Source: a bacterium
GTDB lineage: Bacteria; 4484-113; JAGGVC01
Length of the DNA: 40,827 nucleotides
Assembly (NCBI GenBank): GCA_021158185.1
Contig: JAGGVC010000009.1
Coordinates: 1-40,827 of the forward strand
Direction: 5' to 3'
The notes under the pieces are model-generated. The model saw only the letters and a list, made by a program, of their open reading frames with translations, was not told where the DNA came from and made no database searches. Of this stretch, positions 29,125 to 38,660 are shown one piece after another (the first letter of the stretch is position 1; each line of letters opens with the position of its first letter). A program made the translations under genes and the position numbers.

Positions 29125-30207
29125 ATGGAGAAGAACTGGGATTTTTTGAAGCGTCTATGTGAAACTCCGAGTCCGGCAGGATTCGAGTCAAAGGCTGTCG
29201 AGGTTTTCCTCGAGTACCTTAAACCCATTGCGGATGAGACACTTACGGATTCTTATGGAAGCGGCGTCGCGATACTCAATCCTCAGGGCAGCCCGCGTGT
29301 GTACGTCTGCGGTCATGCGGATGAGATCGGATTCATCATAAACCATATCGACGAAAACGGCTTTGCCAGTTTTACGCAGCTTGGAGGCTGGGATAAGGCT
29401 GTTGTGGCCGGACGTCGCGTGATAATCTACACCCAGGACGGGCGCGAGGTGCCTGGCGTAATCGGTTCGACAGCGATTCATATGAAGGATGCCGAGGAGC
29501 GCAAGAAGCTTCTGGATCTTCACAAACTATTCATCGATATCGGTGCAAAGGATGCCGATGAAGCACGTGAACACATCGGCGTGGGCGATGTTGTCGTGAT
29601 GGACTATCCCTTCATTGAGCTTCTAAACGGTCGCTTCGTGTCAAAGGCGCTCGATAATAAAACCGGATGCTGGTGCGCTGCTGAGGTACTCAGGACAATT
29701 GCTGAAGGTAGCGAGAAAACCGAAGCTTGCATAATCGCAGGTGCGAATGTGATGGAAGAGATCGGCGGGCACGGCGCGAACATGCTTGCTCAATCCCAGA
29801 GTCCCGACTGCGCGGTCGTGTACGACGTTACACAATCTACAGATACACCGGGTCTTGAGAAGAGCCGTGTGGGCGATATAAAAATGGGCGCAGGCCCCGT
29901 TGCATCGCTCGGCAGCGCAAATAACCTAGCTATGTTCCGCAAGTTCCAGGATGCGGCGAAGAAGCTCGAAATGGATGTGCAGACCGAGATCAACGCGATA
30001 CGCACGGGCACGGATGCGGACAGCGTTTTCAGGGCGAACGGCGGTATACCGTCGATCGTTATCAGCCCCGCGGAGCGCTACATGCATACGCCTGTGGAAA
30101 TGCTCGAAAAGAAGGATCTTGAGGAAATCGTTCAGCTTACCGTTCGGTTCATCCTCGATCTGAAACCCGGTGAGAAAATCACTCCTACGCCCTGGCCGAA
30201 GGGCTAG
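29125..30207 (+). CDS. M42 family metallopeptidase (glutamyl aminopeptidase/endoglucanase family)
   Basis: LCETPSPAGFE, CGHADEIGFIINHIDENGFASFTQLGGWD, SKALDNKTGCW, VMEEIGGHGANM, GTDADSVFRANGGIPSIVISPAERYMHTPVEM; TAGGAG RBS. Confidence 0.94.
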   Translation: MEKNWDFLKRLCETPSPAGFESKAVEVFLEYLKPIADETLTDSYGSGVAILNPQGSPRVYVCGHADEIGFIINHIDENGFASFTQLGGWDKAVVAGRRVIIYTQDGREVPGVIGSTAIHMKDAEERKKLLDLHKLFIDIGAKDADEAREHIGVGDVVVMDYPFIELLNGRFVSKALDNKTGCWCAAEVLRTIAEGSEKTEACIIAGANVMEEIGGHGANMLAQSQSPDCAVVYDVTQSTDTPGLEKSRVGDIKMGAGPVASLGSANNLAMFRKFQDAAKKLEMDVQTEINAIRTGTDADSVFRANGGIPSIVISPAERYMHTPVEMLEKKDLEEIVQLTVRFILDLKPGEKITPTPWPKG

Positions 30208-30291
30208 AATTGTTGCCGCTTTGCAGAACTGTTCTAATCCGCGCGTTCCATTCATCCGGGTAGCCATATCCTTCAGCCAATCACCACTGAG

Positions 30292-31380
30292 GTGATAAAC
30301 TACCAACTCGTGGTTGATTCTGACGACAACGGCTCGCGCATTACAGAAGGTGTTCCCCGTCCCGATGATAGAGGGATGAGCGCACTTCGCCCGCGTACAC
30401 TCGCAGAGTTTATCGGACAGGATCATGTGTGCGATAACCTAACGGTGATGCTGGAAGCGGCTAAGGCGCGCGGAGATGTTCTGGAGCATGTTCTTTTGTC
30501 AGGCCCGCCCGGCCTCGGCAAAACTACGCTCGCCCACATCATCGCAAATGAAATGGCAGGGGAGCTTACAACAACATCGGGTCCAGCCCTCGAACGATCA
30601 GGCGATCTGGTGAGCATCCTGACGAACTTGGGGCATGGCGATGTGTTTTTCGTGGATGAGATTCACCGGATGAACAGGGTCGTGGAGGAAACTCTTTACC
30701 CCGCGATGGAAGATTATTCGGTGGATATCGTGCTTGGAAAAGGCCCCGGAGCAAAGAGCATAAAGCTCACACTCGAACGCTTCACACTCGTCGGCGCGAC
30801 TACCCGAAGCGGGCTTCTCACCGCACCTCTGCGCGAGCGCTTCGGAGCGATTTACCACCTGGAGCTTTATCCTATCGAGGCGCTTATTAAGATCGTGAAC
30901 AGGAGCGCGTCGATTATCGGGGTGGCTCTCGACGAGGGCGCGCATGCTGCGGTTGCAAGGCGGAGCCGCGGAACACCGCGCGTTGCGAACCGTCTATTAA
31001 AGCGCGTGCGCGATTTCGCACAGATCGAGGGCAAGAACGACATAGACGAGGAATTCGTGAATTGGTCGCTCGGCAAGCTCGGCGTGGATGGACTCGGCCT
31101 TGACAGGATGGATCAGCGGATTCTCGAAACTGTGGCCGTGAAATTTGATGGCGGCCCGGTTGGCATTGAGACGCTTGTCGCCGTTCTTGGCGAGGAGAAG
31201 GATACACTGTCCGATGTTTACGAGCCTTACCTTCTACAGATCGGCTTTTTGATGAAGACACAGCGCGGAAGGATTGCGACGAGGGCTGCGTACGATTATC
31301 TTGGGTATCCGTATCCTGAGAATCTGGCGCGCACTGCCAGAGACTACGAAGACGAGCAGCAAGGGCTTTTCAATCAGTAG
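30292..31380 (+). CDS. ruvB: Holliday junction branch migration DNA helicase RuvB
   Basis: LRPRTLAEFIGQ, GPPGLGKTTLAHIIANE, FFVDEIHRMNRVVEETLYPAMEDY, LVGATTRSGLLTAPLRERFG. Confidence 0.97.
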   Translation: MINYQLVVDSDDNGSRITEGVPRPDDRGMSALRPRTLAEFIGQDHVCDNLTVMLEAAKARGDVLEHVLLSGPPGLGKTTLAHIIANEMAGELTTTSGPALERSGDLVSILTNLGHGDVFFVDEIHRMNRVVEETLYPAMEDYSVDIVLGKGPGAKSIKLTLERFTLVGATTRSGLLTAPLRERFGAIYHLELYPIEALIKIVNRSASIIGVALDEGAHAAVARRSRGTPRVANRLLKRVRDFAQIEGKNDIDEEFVNWSLGKLGVDGLGLDRMDQRILETVAVKFDGGPVGIETLVAVLGEEKDTLSDVYEPYLLQIGFLMKTQRGRIATRAAYDYLGYPYPENLARTARDYEDEQQGLFNQ

Positions 31381-31464
31381 TCTGCTCCGAATCGTTTCCC
31401 GATCACAGGCAGTTTCGGCGTTAAACTACAGATATCATATTGTTTATTAAAGGAGTCGGCAGGA

Positions 31465-33384
31465 TTGAGGATGATTGACTTACGCAGAAAATTCGCAGGT
31501 TCAAGTCGAACAAGTGCATTCATATGGCTCGCAACAGCATGTTTGGTTTTAGCACTGTTGATTCTTTTGCTTGCAGGTTGCTGTTCTTCCCGCACGGTCG
31601 CCTCTTCACGCGTTGGAGCGGGTGGCCTTGAGCGGACTTCGGGAGATGACGTTTACCGCCTGCCTGCGGGAATTACACCCGATGAGGTTTTCGACTCGCG
31701 GCTTCTCGTTCGATTCAAGAGCGGTGTTAAGAGCACGAGCGCGCTTGAACCCTACGTTGCGCGCGGCGTGACTTTTATGCGGGAAATTGATATCGAGGAC
31801 GCTTTCGGCTTCAGCCTGACCGCGGTGAAAGTGGAAAACAGGGACGAACTCGCGAGCGCCTACGCAGAGCTTGCAAACGATCCGAACGTTGAATGCGTCT
31901 GGCCCGATGTTATTCGCACGCCCAGTTTTGTACCGGACGATCCGCTTTATCCTACAGGGCATACGCAGCCCGGCCAGTACTACTTAGAAATGGTGGGTGC
32001 GGAGAAGGCCTGGTTCGCGACCACGGGAAGTGAATCCGTCATAGTTGCAGACATAGATACCGGCACGGATATGGACCATGAAGACCTCGTGAATCAGCTC
32101 TGGGTGAATTCGGGCGAGACACCTGACGATGGCATTGATAACGACGAGAACGACTATGTGGACGATGTGCACGGGTACGACTTTTACAGCAGCGACGGAG
32201 ACCCCGAAGATGACGAGCCTGCCTCGGGCTTTCACGGTACCAGCACTGCGGGCATCATTGGTGCGCAGGGCAACAATGGCCTGGGCATTATGGGCAGTGC
32301 GGGCGGGAACGGTGAGACGGGCCAGGCAGGTGTCAGGCTGATGATGCTTCGCGTGGGCACGGATCACTCCATTAGCCTCAGTGCCGAGGTCGAAGCTGTG
32401 GCTTATGCCGTGTTGAACGACGCCAAGGTTATCAACATGAGTTTCGGGGGCGAGTCGGGCGGATCGATCGAGCAGGAAGTTATGGATCTCAGCTGGCAGG
32501 CGGGTGTTGTCATCGTCGCTGCGGCAGGTAATACGGGCGCGGGCGCGGCCGGTGGACAGATCGACTGGCCTGCGGCGTTCGACTCGGTAATCGCTGTAGG
32601 AGCGACAACCCCTGATGATAACCATGCAAGTTTTTCCAAGACCGGCCCCGAAATGGAACTCGTGGCACCCGGAGTATCGCTTGTTACAACCACAGGGGAA
32701 AATGACTACACGCCCGATGTTTCCGGCGACTTCACCGGTACGAGCGCGGCATCGCCGGTAGTTGCCGGGCTTGCGGCGCTTCTTCTTAGCAATAATCCTG
32801 CTATGAGCAACGTACAGGTTCGAAACAGGATGCAAATTACCGCTGTCGATCTCGGTGAGCAGGGAGGCGATTTCGACTTCGGTTTCGGACGCGTGGATTT
32901 CGCAGAAGCGCTCGGCGTGAACGACGACCAGGTTACCGTGTTGTCCTACGTTTCCGAAGGCAACCTCCTGCGCTGGGAGTACGGAAACATAGGCGATTAC
33001 GATTTCTCTGGCGAAGTCGGAGTCCCGGATATCATGGAAATTGCTAATAACTTCGGTGCATTAACCGACGACGGGCAGGGCGATGATGCGCTTGAGAGCT
33101 GGATAGACGGCGACGGAAACGGCGAGGTGGGTATAAGCGATATTACGACGATAGCGAATTATTACCTTCGAAACGTCACTCACTATTCCATTGTGGCATC
33201 CTATTCACCGGACGGGCCGTTTAGCGAAATAGCCATCGTTGACTTTGATGACTCTGCGGGCGGTGCGCCAAGGATCTACGAGATTGAAGTTCCATCTGGC
33301 GCGTCGAGGTATATTGCCGTAGCGCCGATAAACTACAAAGGCGTTCCGAGCGAAATGAGCAACGTTGTGGATACGGGCGGATAG
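31465..33384 (+). CDS. Subtilisin-like (S8) serine protease, lipoprotein-type signal, C-terminal dockerin-like repeats
   Basis: Triad motifs VADIDTGTDMDHE, GFHGTSTAGII, FTGTSAASPVVAGLAAL; signal LLILLLAGCCSS; C-terminal DYDFSGEVGVPDIMEIANNFG and DGDGNGEVGISDITTIANYYL. Confidence 0.93.
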   Translation: MRMIDLRRKFAGSSRTSAFIWLATACLVLALLILLLAGCCSSRTVASSRVGAGGLERTSGDDVYRLPAGITPDEVFDSRLLVRFKSGVKSTSALEPYVARGVTFMREIDIEDAFGFSLTAVKVENRDELASAYAELANDPNVECVWPDVIRTPSFVPDDPLYPTGHTQPGQYYLEMVGAEKAWFATTGSESVIVADIDTGTDMDHEDLVNQLWVNSGETPDDGIDNDENDYVDDVHGYDFYSSDGDPEDDEPASGFHGTSTAGIIGAQGNNGLGIMGSAGGNGETGQAGVRLMMLRVGTDHSISLSAEVEAVAYAVLNDAKVINMSFGGESGGSIEQEVMDLSWQAGVVIVAAAGNTGAGAAGGQIDWPAAFDSVIAVGATTPDDNHASFSKTGPEMELVAPGVSLVTTTGENDYTPDVSGDFTGTSAASPVVAGLAALLLSNNPAMSNVQVRNRMQITAVDLGEQGGDFDFGFGRVDFAEALGVNDDQVTVLSYVSEGNLLRWEYGNIGDYDFSGEVGVPDIMEIANNFGALTDDGQGDDALESWIDGDGNGEVGISDITTIANYYLRNVTHYSIVASYSPDGPFSEIAIVDFDDSAGGAPRIYEIEVPSGASRYIAVAPINYKGVPSEMSNVVDTGG

Positions 33385-33457
33385 CCCGGTGCGATGCAGC
33401 GCAGTCGATAAGTGATCTGTCAGCTTGACTATAGCTTCACCATTTGCTAATCTATAT

Positions 33458-33602
33458 CCGTTCTGTTTACGGGAAGCCGGTGAAAATCCGGCGCGGACCA
33501 GCCACTGTAAGGTGGACTTGCCCTGCAGAATGCCATTGTCCGTTTGCGGATGAGAAGGCGCAGGGTGGGGATGAAACCGAGCCAGGAGACCGGGCGGAAC
33601 GG
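33458..33602 (+). ncRNA. Cobalamin (AdoCbl-type) riboswitch aptamer
   Basis: GGGAAGCCGGTGAAAATCCGGCGCGGACCAGCCACTGTAA core and B12 box GAGCCAGGAGACCGG; closing P1 CCGTTC/GAACGG; upstream of btu operon. Confidence 0.95.
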
Positions 33603-33631
33603 CAAACCTATTAGGCTTCTTGGAGTGAGCC

Positions 33632-33808
33632 GTGGTGCGGATGTATTCCGAATCAAAACGTATTTCCTTATCACTCGATGCCGCTTGTGCCGCGTCAATT
33701 CTCGTCGGCGCTTCATTCCTGTGCAATAACCCAGTTGTGGCGCGATCGCGCGCGCGATCGCACGTTTCGCGCGCGCGCTTGACACCTGTGAAAGGGGTGA
33801 GATTGTGA
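33632..33808 (+). CDS. Putative small ORF (58 aa) between riboswitch and btuD, stop overlaps the btuD GTG start
   Basis: In-frame GTG/GTG/ATG(33641) starts after TTGGAG; translation (from ATG) MYSESKRISLSLDAACAASILVGASFLCNNPVVARSRARSHVSRARLTPVKGVRL*; TGA 33806-33808 overlaps GTG 33805. Confidence 0.35.
   Translation: MVRMYSESKRISLSLDAACAASILVGASFLCNNPVVARSRARSHVSRARLTPVKGVRL
33742..33761. repeat. 20-bp perfect palindrome GCGATCGCGCGCGCGATCGC upstream of btuD
   Basis: Self-reverse-complementary; its 16-bp core recurs at 37418-37433. Confidence 0.85.
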
Positions 33809-34617
33809 GAAATACACCCCGGATGATCAAGCTCGATGGATTGAGATTCAGCTACGGTGAAAGTCCGATTATCGATAATCTGAGTCTTTCGGTCGGGGCA
33901 GGGGAGCTTACTGCGATTAGCGGGCCTAACGGAAGCGGTAAAACGACGCTGCTTTATCTCATTACCGGCCTGCAGAGAGCGGATTCCGGCAGTGTTGTGA
34001 TCGACGGCAGGCCGCTTCGGGACTACACCCGGCGCGAGATGGCGCGCAAGGTTTCGCTTATGCCACAGTATCTGCCGTATACACCGTGGCTCACCGTTGC
34101 GGAACTCGTCGAGCTTGGCCGCTACAGTCATTCCGGAAAGGGCTTTCTGCAAAATCCACTTCCAACAGGATTGCATGATATGGCTGATTCCGAAATCGTT
34201 GCGCTTGCGATGGAGCATGCAGGCGTCGGGAATCTTGCGGGGCGGCTGAGCGGCGAGCTTTCGGGCGGTGAGCTTCGACGTGCACACCTTGCGCGCGTGC
34301 TTGCACAGGACGCAGATGTGATCCTGCTTGACGAGCCGACGGGCGATCTCGATCTCTACCACCAGGGCGAGCTTATGAGCCTATTGAAAAAGCTCGCCGC
34401 GGATGGAAAGACAGTCATTGTCGTCACTCACGATCTTAATTTTGCGGCACGCCTTGGCGTAAGACTCGTTCTGATGAAGGACGGGCGAATAATCGGCGAC
34501 GGGAGCCCCGATGAAATCATAGACGATTCGATTCTCGCGCAGGCATACATCGGCGGTTTCGAGGTTCTGAAAACCGATTCACATCATCCCGTCGTGCTGC
34601 CCAGGCCGAAGGAGTAA
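33805..34617 (+). CDS. btuD: ABC transporter ATP-binding protein, BtuD-type
   Basis: Walker A GPNGSGKTTLL, signature LSGGELRRAHLARVLAQ, Walker B VILLDEPTGDLDL, H-loop VTHD; downstream of cobalamin riboswitch. Confidence 0.93.
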   Translation: MRNTPRMIKLDGLRFSYGESPIIDNLSLSVGAGELTAISGPNGSGKTTLLYLITGLQRADSGSVVIDGRPLRDYTRREMARKVSLMPQYLPYTPWLTVAELVELGRYSHSGKGFLQNPLPTGLHDMADSEIVALAMEHAGVGNLAGRLSGELSGGELRRAHLARVLAQDADVILLDEPTGDLDLYHQGELMSLLKKLAADGKTVIVVTHDLNFAARLGVRLVLMKDGRIIGDGSPDEIIDDSILAQAYIGGFEVLKTDSHHPVVLPRPKE

Positions 34618-34620
34618 GCG

Positions 34621-35577
34621 ATGAATATTTCAAGAATAAAGTTGTGTTTATCTGCATTCGTAATCACGGCATGGTTTTTTATGCTTGCTGGAGCAAGCTT
34701 TGCATCCGAATATCCTATGACGACTACCGATGCACTGGGGCGCAACGTAACAATCGCGAGCGAGCCGGTGCGTATCGTTTCGCTTTCGCCCGCAATCACT
34801 GAAACGATATGGATGCTCGGTGCAGGCGATTTTCAGGTCGGGCGGAGCGATTTCTGCAACCATCCGTCTGACGTTCTTAAAGTCAAGCCTGTCGGCGGCA
34901 TTATCAACGCGTCTGTCGAGGAGATTGCGCTTCTAAACCCAGATCTGGTGCTCGTCCAGCAGGGAACACCGAAGGAAATCATTACTCAGCTCGAAAGGCT
35001 CGACGTAACAGTTGTCACATTCTCGCTTCCGTGTTCGCTCGACGAGGTTTTGCATCAGATCGGCGAAATCGGAAGGATCATCGGTCGCGAAGGTGAGGCT
35101 TCGCTGTTCATAAAGGAAAAATCGGCGCTGATGGACGCTGTCGAAGTGAGCATTCAGAAAAGTCCGGAGCGGGTCAGGGTCTACATCGGCGGGCACTCGG
35201 CGCCTTTTATGACGGCTGGGAAGGGAACATTTATTGACGACCTGATTACGCGCGCAGGCGGTATCAATATTGCGACGATGCCGCTCGAAGGCGTCAGGAC
35301 GCCTGATCAGGCCTGGCCTCAGCTCTCGCCCGAGCAGATTCTTCTCGCCGATCCTGAAATAATCGTAACCGCCGTTGATAAGGGAAGGATGAATACTGAT
35401 TCGGGCTGTGATTTTGTTTCGTCGTTGGCGCGCGATGCGGTGTTTTCTGAAGTTACAGCTGTCTTGGATGGAAATATTCTTCTGATCGACCAAGACGTGC
35501 TTTTGCGTCCGGGGCCGCGGATATTCGATGCACTTGATGAGCTCGCGGAATATATAAGGAAGGTGAGCGGGAAATAG
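34621..35577 (+). CDS. btuF: Periplasmic cobalamin-binding protein, BtuF-type
   Basis: Signal peptide; TDALGRNVTIASEPVRIVSLSPAITETIWMLGAGDFQVGRSDFCNHP; gene context. Confidence 0.92.
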   Translation: MNISRIKLCLSAFVITAWFFMLAGASFASEYPMTTTDALGRNVTIASEPVRIVSLSPAITETIWMLGAGDFQVGRSDFCNHPSDVLKVKPVGGIINASVEEIALLNPDLVLVQQGTPKEIITQLERLDVTVVTFSLPCSLDEVLHQIGEIGRIIGREGEASLFIKEKSALMDAVEVSIQKSPERVRVYIGGHSAPFMTAGKGTFIDDLITRAGGINIATMPLEGVRTPDQAWPQLSPEQILLADPEIIVTAVDKGRMNTDSGCDFVSSLARDAVFSEVTAVLDGNILLIDQDVLLRPGPRIFDALDELAEYIRKVSGK

Positions 35578-35591
35578 AGACAAAGCGCACA

Positions 35592-36590
35592 GTGAGCTTA
35601 ACTTTCAACGACCGTCGAAGGCGCGCGGCCGTGCTTTTCGCGGCGGCGCTTTTTCTTGCTGTAGCTGGAGCCGTTGCCGCGCTTTTGTTTGGAAAGCAGT
35701 TCGTAAGTCCGGCGATGCTCGTTTCGGATGACGGAGCGCTCTTTCAGAAGATCGTTTTCATGCTACGTGCACCGCGGGCGCTCGGCGCACTTCTGATCGG
35801 CGGCTCGCTAGCAGTGAGCGGACTGATGCTTCAGAGCTATTTTCGAAACCCACTTGCCGATCCGTACATTCTCGGCGTATCGAGCGGTGCGGCGCTCGGC
35901 GCGGTCATAAAAATTATTTTCATTCCGGATGCCGCTGTGCCGGTTGCGTTTTTCGCACTCGCCGGAGGCGGGATAGTCGTGGCCGGCGCGTGGTTTCTGT
36001 CGCACGGCGTACGCGGCGACCTTACGATTACGCTTCTGCTGTCGGGCGTTGCATTGTCCATCCTCGCAGGAAGTCTCTTGTCCATCATCATCCTCTGGGC
36101 GCGACCGGGCGAACTGGGGCTCATCATCCGCTGGCTAATGGGAACGCTCGCCGGAATCGGCTGGCGTGAAACGGCCTGGCTCGCAGCCGGTGCAGCCGTC
36201 GGACTCTCGTTCGCAGTCAGGTTCCGCCGCGAGATGAACGCGTTCCAGCTTGGAGCGACGGTCGCAGAGAGCATCGGCGTCAACGTAAAGTCGGTTCAAT
36301 ACTGGATTGTCGGGGGAGCGACGCTTCTCGCCGCGGTAACGGTTGCAGCGGCAGGACTCATCGGGTTCATCGGGCTGATCGTGCCGCACATTTGCCGCAT
36401 CATTGCAGGTGGCGACGTAAAGCGTCTCATCCCGCTTGCCGCGGTGACGGGCGCAGCCGTGATGATCTGGTGCGACACGATTGCACGAACGGTCCTCGCA
36501 TCGGGCGAGCTTCCGGTGGGCGCGGTGACTGCCGTGGTTGGCGTTCCGTTCTTTCTCTGGCTGATGCACCGCGGGAGGTTTCTGTCGTGA
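35592..36590 (+). CDS. btuC: FecCD-family ABC permease, BtuC-type
   Basis: RAPRALGALLIGGSLAVSGLMLQSYFRNPLADPYILGVSSGAALGA, GFIGLIVPHICRII; polytopic. Confidence 0.94.
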   Translation: MSLTFNDRRRRAAVLFAAALFLAVAGAVAALLFGKQFVSPAMLVSDDGALFQKIVFMLRAPRALGALLIGGSLAVSGLMLQSYFRNPLADPYILGVSSGAALGAVIKIIFIPDAAVPVAFFALAGGGIVVAGAWFLSHGVRGDLTITLLLSGVALSILAGSLLSIIILWARPGELGLIIRWLMGTLAGIGWRETAWLAAGAAVGLSFAVRFRREMNAFQLGATVAESIGVNVKSVQYWIVGGATLLAAVTVAAAGLIGFIGLIVPHICRIIAGGDVKRLIPLAAVTGAAVMIWCDTIARTVLASGELPVGAVTAVVGVPFFLWLMHRGRFLS

Positions 36591-38572
36591 TGAAGCCGAA
36601 ATGCCTGAGATGGTTCTACCGCGCGATCTTCACCGCAATCGCGGTGTGCTTGATTGCGACACTCAATTGGACTTCTTCAGCACAGGCGGAGGCAGAGAAT
36701 TCGTCAGGTGATGATGCGAATAACAGTGGATACGCGCAGGATGAGGATGATGGCAGCGGGGACGAGATCGTCATTACGGACGAAGATGAGGACGAAGCGC
36801 AGGATGGCGATGAAGAGATAGATGTCGGCGAAATAGAGGTTGAGGGCGAGAAGGCTGAGGATGCGGAAGCTCTGCCCGGCGAGGATTACATTTTCATAGA
36901 TCTTGACGGCTTGGTGGGAGGGCTTGCAGGGATCGGCTCGGCGCTCGATCTGTTCGGCGGAATAGACGTGAGAAGCGTCGGGAGCGGGTTCGATCTGACA
37001 ACGATTTCGATTCGGGGGGCGGCACCCCATCGCGTGATGCTTTATCTCGAAGGCATTCCTCTTTCGCCGTCGGTTACGGGCGTGTTCGATCTGTCGCTGT
37101 TTCCCGCGGGCGCGGTCGGAAAGGCGGCAGTGGCGCGCGGGCCTGCGGCGATAGGGCAGGGGCTTGCAGGCGAAGTGGACTTTTCGCTTGCACGCCCTGA
37201 TGAGACGTGTGTTCGTACATCGTACGGCAGCTTCGGCACGTTTTCGGTTTCAGGCGGTGCGCCGTTTGCATTTGCAGGCGGGGACGGAACGGTGTTCGCA
37301 GCACATCGGCGCACGGACGGGGATTTTTCGTACACGCGGCACGACGGGCGAACGTACACGCGCGATAACAACGCGCGCGACCATACAGCGGTGCTTTTCG
37401 GGTTTGAACGCGGTGGTGATCGCGCGCGCGATCGGATGATTTTCTTTGCGGCGGATAGATCGGGCGGCGTGCCTGGGATGTCGGAGTTTCCATCGCCGGA
37501 TGCGCACCAGGACGATACGCTGATTCTCGCCGGTATGACGCGCGATGTTAAAGACGTGAAAGGCGGCGATCTCGCAATCAGCTTTTACACGCGGTTTTCC
37601 CATACGGGGTTCGGCGATCCCGACCCGTACCTCGGCGATGCGGTCAACACGGACCAGAGCGAATACGCTGCGGGCGCGTTCGCGCGGTTTCGCGCGCCCG
37701 CGGGGCGCGATATCGCGGGTGCGAAAATCGCAATTGACGGCGTGATGCTCAAGGATTCTGCATACGGGAATCCGGAGCGGCTGACCGGGGCTTTATCGCT
37801 TTGGCGCGAGTTTTACCGTGGCGATTTTAAGTTTTCGATTGCTGCGGGCGGTGAGTACGGCAGTGGCGGTGGTTTCGGCTGGCGCGGCAAGGCAGCGGGA
37901 ACGTTTGAGCTTGGAAGCGGCTGGACGCTTTCGGGCAGTGCTGCGAGAACGTTCAGAAGGCCGAACTTCAGCGAGCTTTACTATCCCGAATCGGGATTCA
38001 TCGGCGGGAATTCCGAGCTGAAGGATGAAACGGGCTATGCGTTCGATTTCGGGCCGCATTTCAAGTGCGGGAGGTTTTCGCTCGACCTCGTGGGATTTTG
38101 CCACCGGTACGCGGAATCGGTTCAGTTCATTCCGGTGACGCAGTATCGGATTCGCGCGGAAAACACGGGCGCGATCAGGAGCGCGGGTTTGTCCGCGGAT
38201 GCAACGTATGAACTTGGCCGCGGTGTGAATATTTTCGGGTCGTACACGAGGCTTGATGCAGTGTATCTCGACGGCGGGTTGCCGCTTGCGGGGCGCGCGC
38301 CCTCGAAGTTAGCGGTCGGAATCGAGAGGAAGGATGCGCGCGTCGGTTGGAGGATTACTTATCTCCATACATCCGAAACGCCAGTCGACAGATTCGGAAA
38401 TCTCAAGGTGGCTGCTTCGACCGACCTCTCTGCTGGCTTGAGCATTGAAACCAGCGGCGGGTGGCGGATCTCGATTGCGGGGATGAATCTTCTCGATGAT
38501 GATTTGCGCGATCATCTGAATTTCCCCAGACCTGGCCGAGCGTTCGAAGTGTCAATAGGTTACAGATGGTGA
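36590..38572 (+). CDS. btuB: TonB-dependent outer-membrane receptor, probable BtuB-like cobalamin receptor
   Basis: Signal peptide to AQA|EAE, TonB-box-like DEIVITD, plug domain (GGIDVRSVGSGFDLTTISIRGAAPHRVMLYLEGIPL), C-terminal aromatic YRW; ATG overlaps btuC TGA; the ORF track start 36392 lies inside btuC. Confidence 0.85.
   Translation: MKPKCLRWFYRAIFTAIAVCLIATLNWTSSAQAEAENSSGDDANNSGYAQDEDDGSGDEIVITDEDEDEAQDGDEEIDVGEIEVEGEKAEDAEALPGEDYIFIDLDGLVGGLAGIGSALDLFGGIDVRSVGSGFDLTTISIRGAAPHRVMLYLEGIPLSPSVTGVFDLSLFPAGAVGKAAVARGPAAIGQGLAGEVDFSLARPDETCVRTSYGSFGTFSVSGGAPFAFAGGDGTVFAAHRRTDGDFSYTRHDGRTYTRDNNARDHTAVLFGFERGGDRARDRMIFFAADRSGGVPGMSEFPSPDAHQDDTLILAGMTRDVKDVKGGDLAISFYTRFSHTGFGDPDPYLGDAVNTDQSEYAAGAFARFRAPAGRDIAGAKIAIDGVMLKDSAYGNPERLTGALSLWREFYRGDFKFSIAAGGEYGSGGGFGWRGKAAGTFELGSGWTLSGSAARTFRRPNFSELYYPESGFIGGNSELKDETGYAFDFGPHFKCGRFSLDLVGFCHRYAESVQFIPVTQYRIRAENTGAIRSAGLSADATYELGRGVNIFGSYTRLDAVYLDGGLPLAGRAPSKLAVGIERKDARVGWRITYLHTSETPVDRFGNLKVAASTDLSAGLSIETSGGWRISIAGMNLLDDDLRDHLNFPRPGRAFEVSIGYRW
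37418..37433. repeat. 16-bp perfect palindrome GATCGCGCGCGCGATC inside the btuB-like gene
   Basis: Exact copy of the core of the palindrome at 33744-33759. Confidence 0.85.
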
Positions 38573-38660
38573 TTGTACGTCATTTACGTGAGTTGTTTTT
38601 TGTGAGCGGGGCGGCGAAGATGCCGCTAGCGAAGTATTTCAGGGAAAAGTGAGGAGTGCA

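Noticed and set aside
31984-32835. 283-aa minus-strand ORF
   Set aside because: Antisense shadow of the S8 protease catalytic domain.
33205-34362. 385-aa minus-strand ORF
   Set aside because: Antisense to the protease 3' end, the cobalamin riboswitch and btuD; composition typical of a shadow ORF.
36392-36589. N-terminal 66 aa of the 726-aa ORF in the track
   Set aside because: Lies inside btuC in another frame; a signal peptide starts at ATG 36590, so the receptor starts there.
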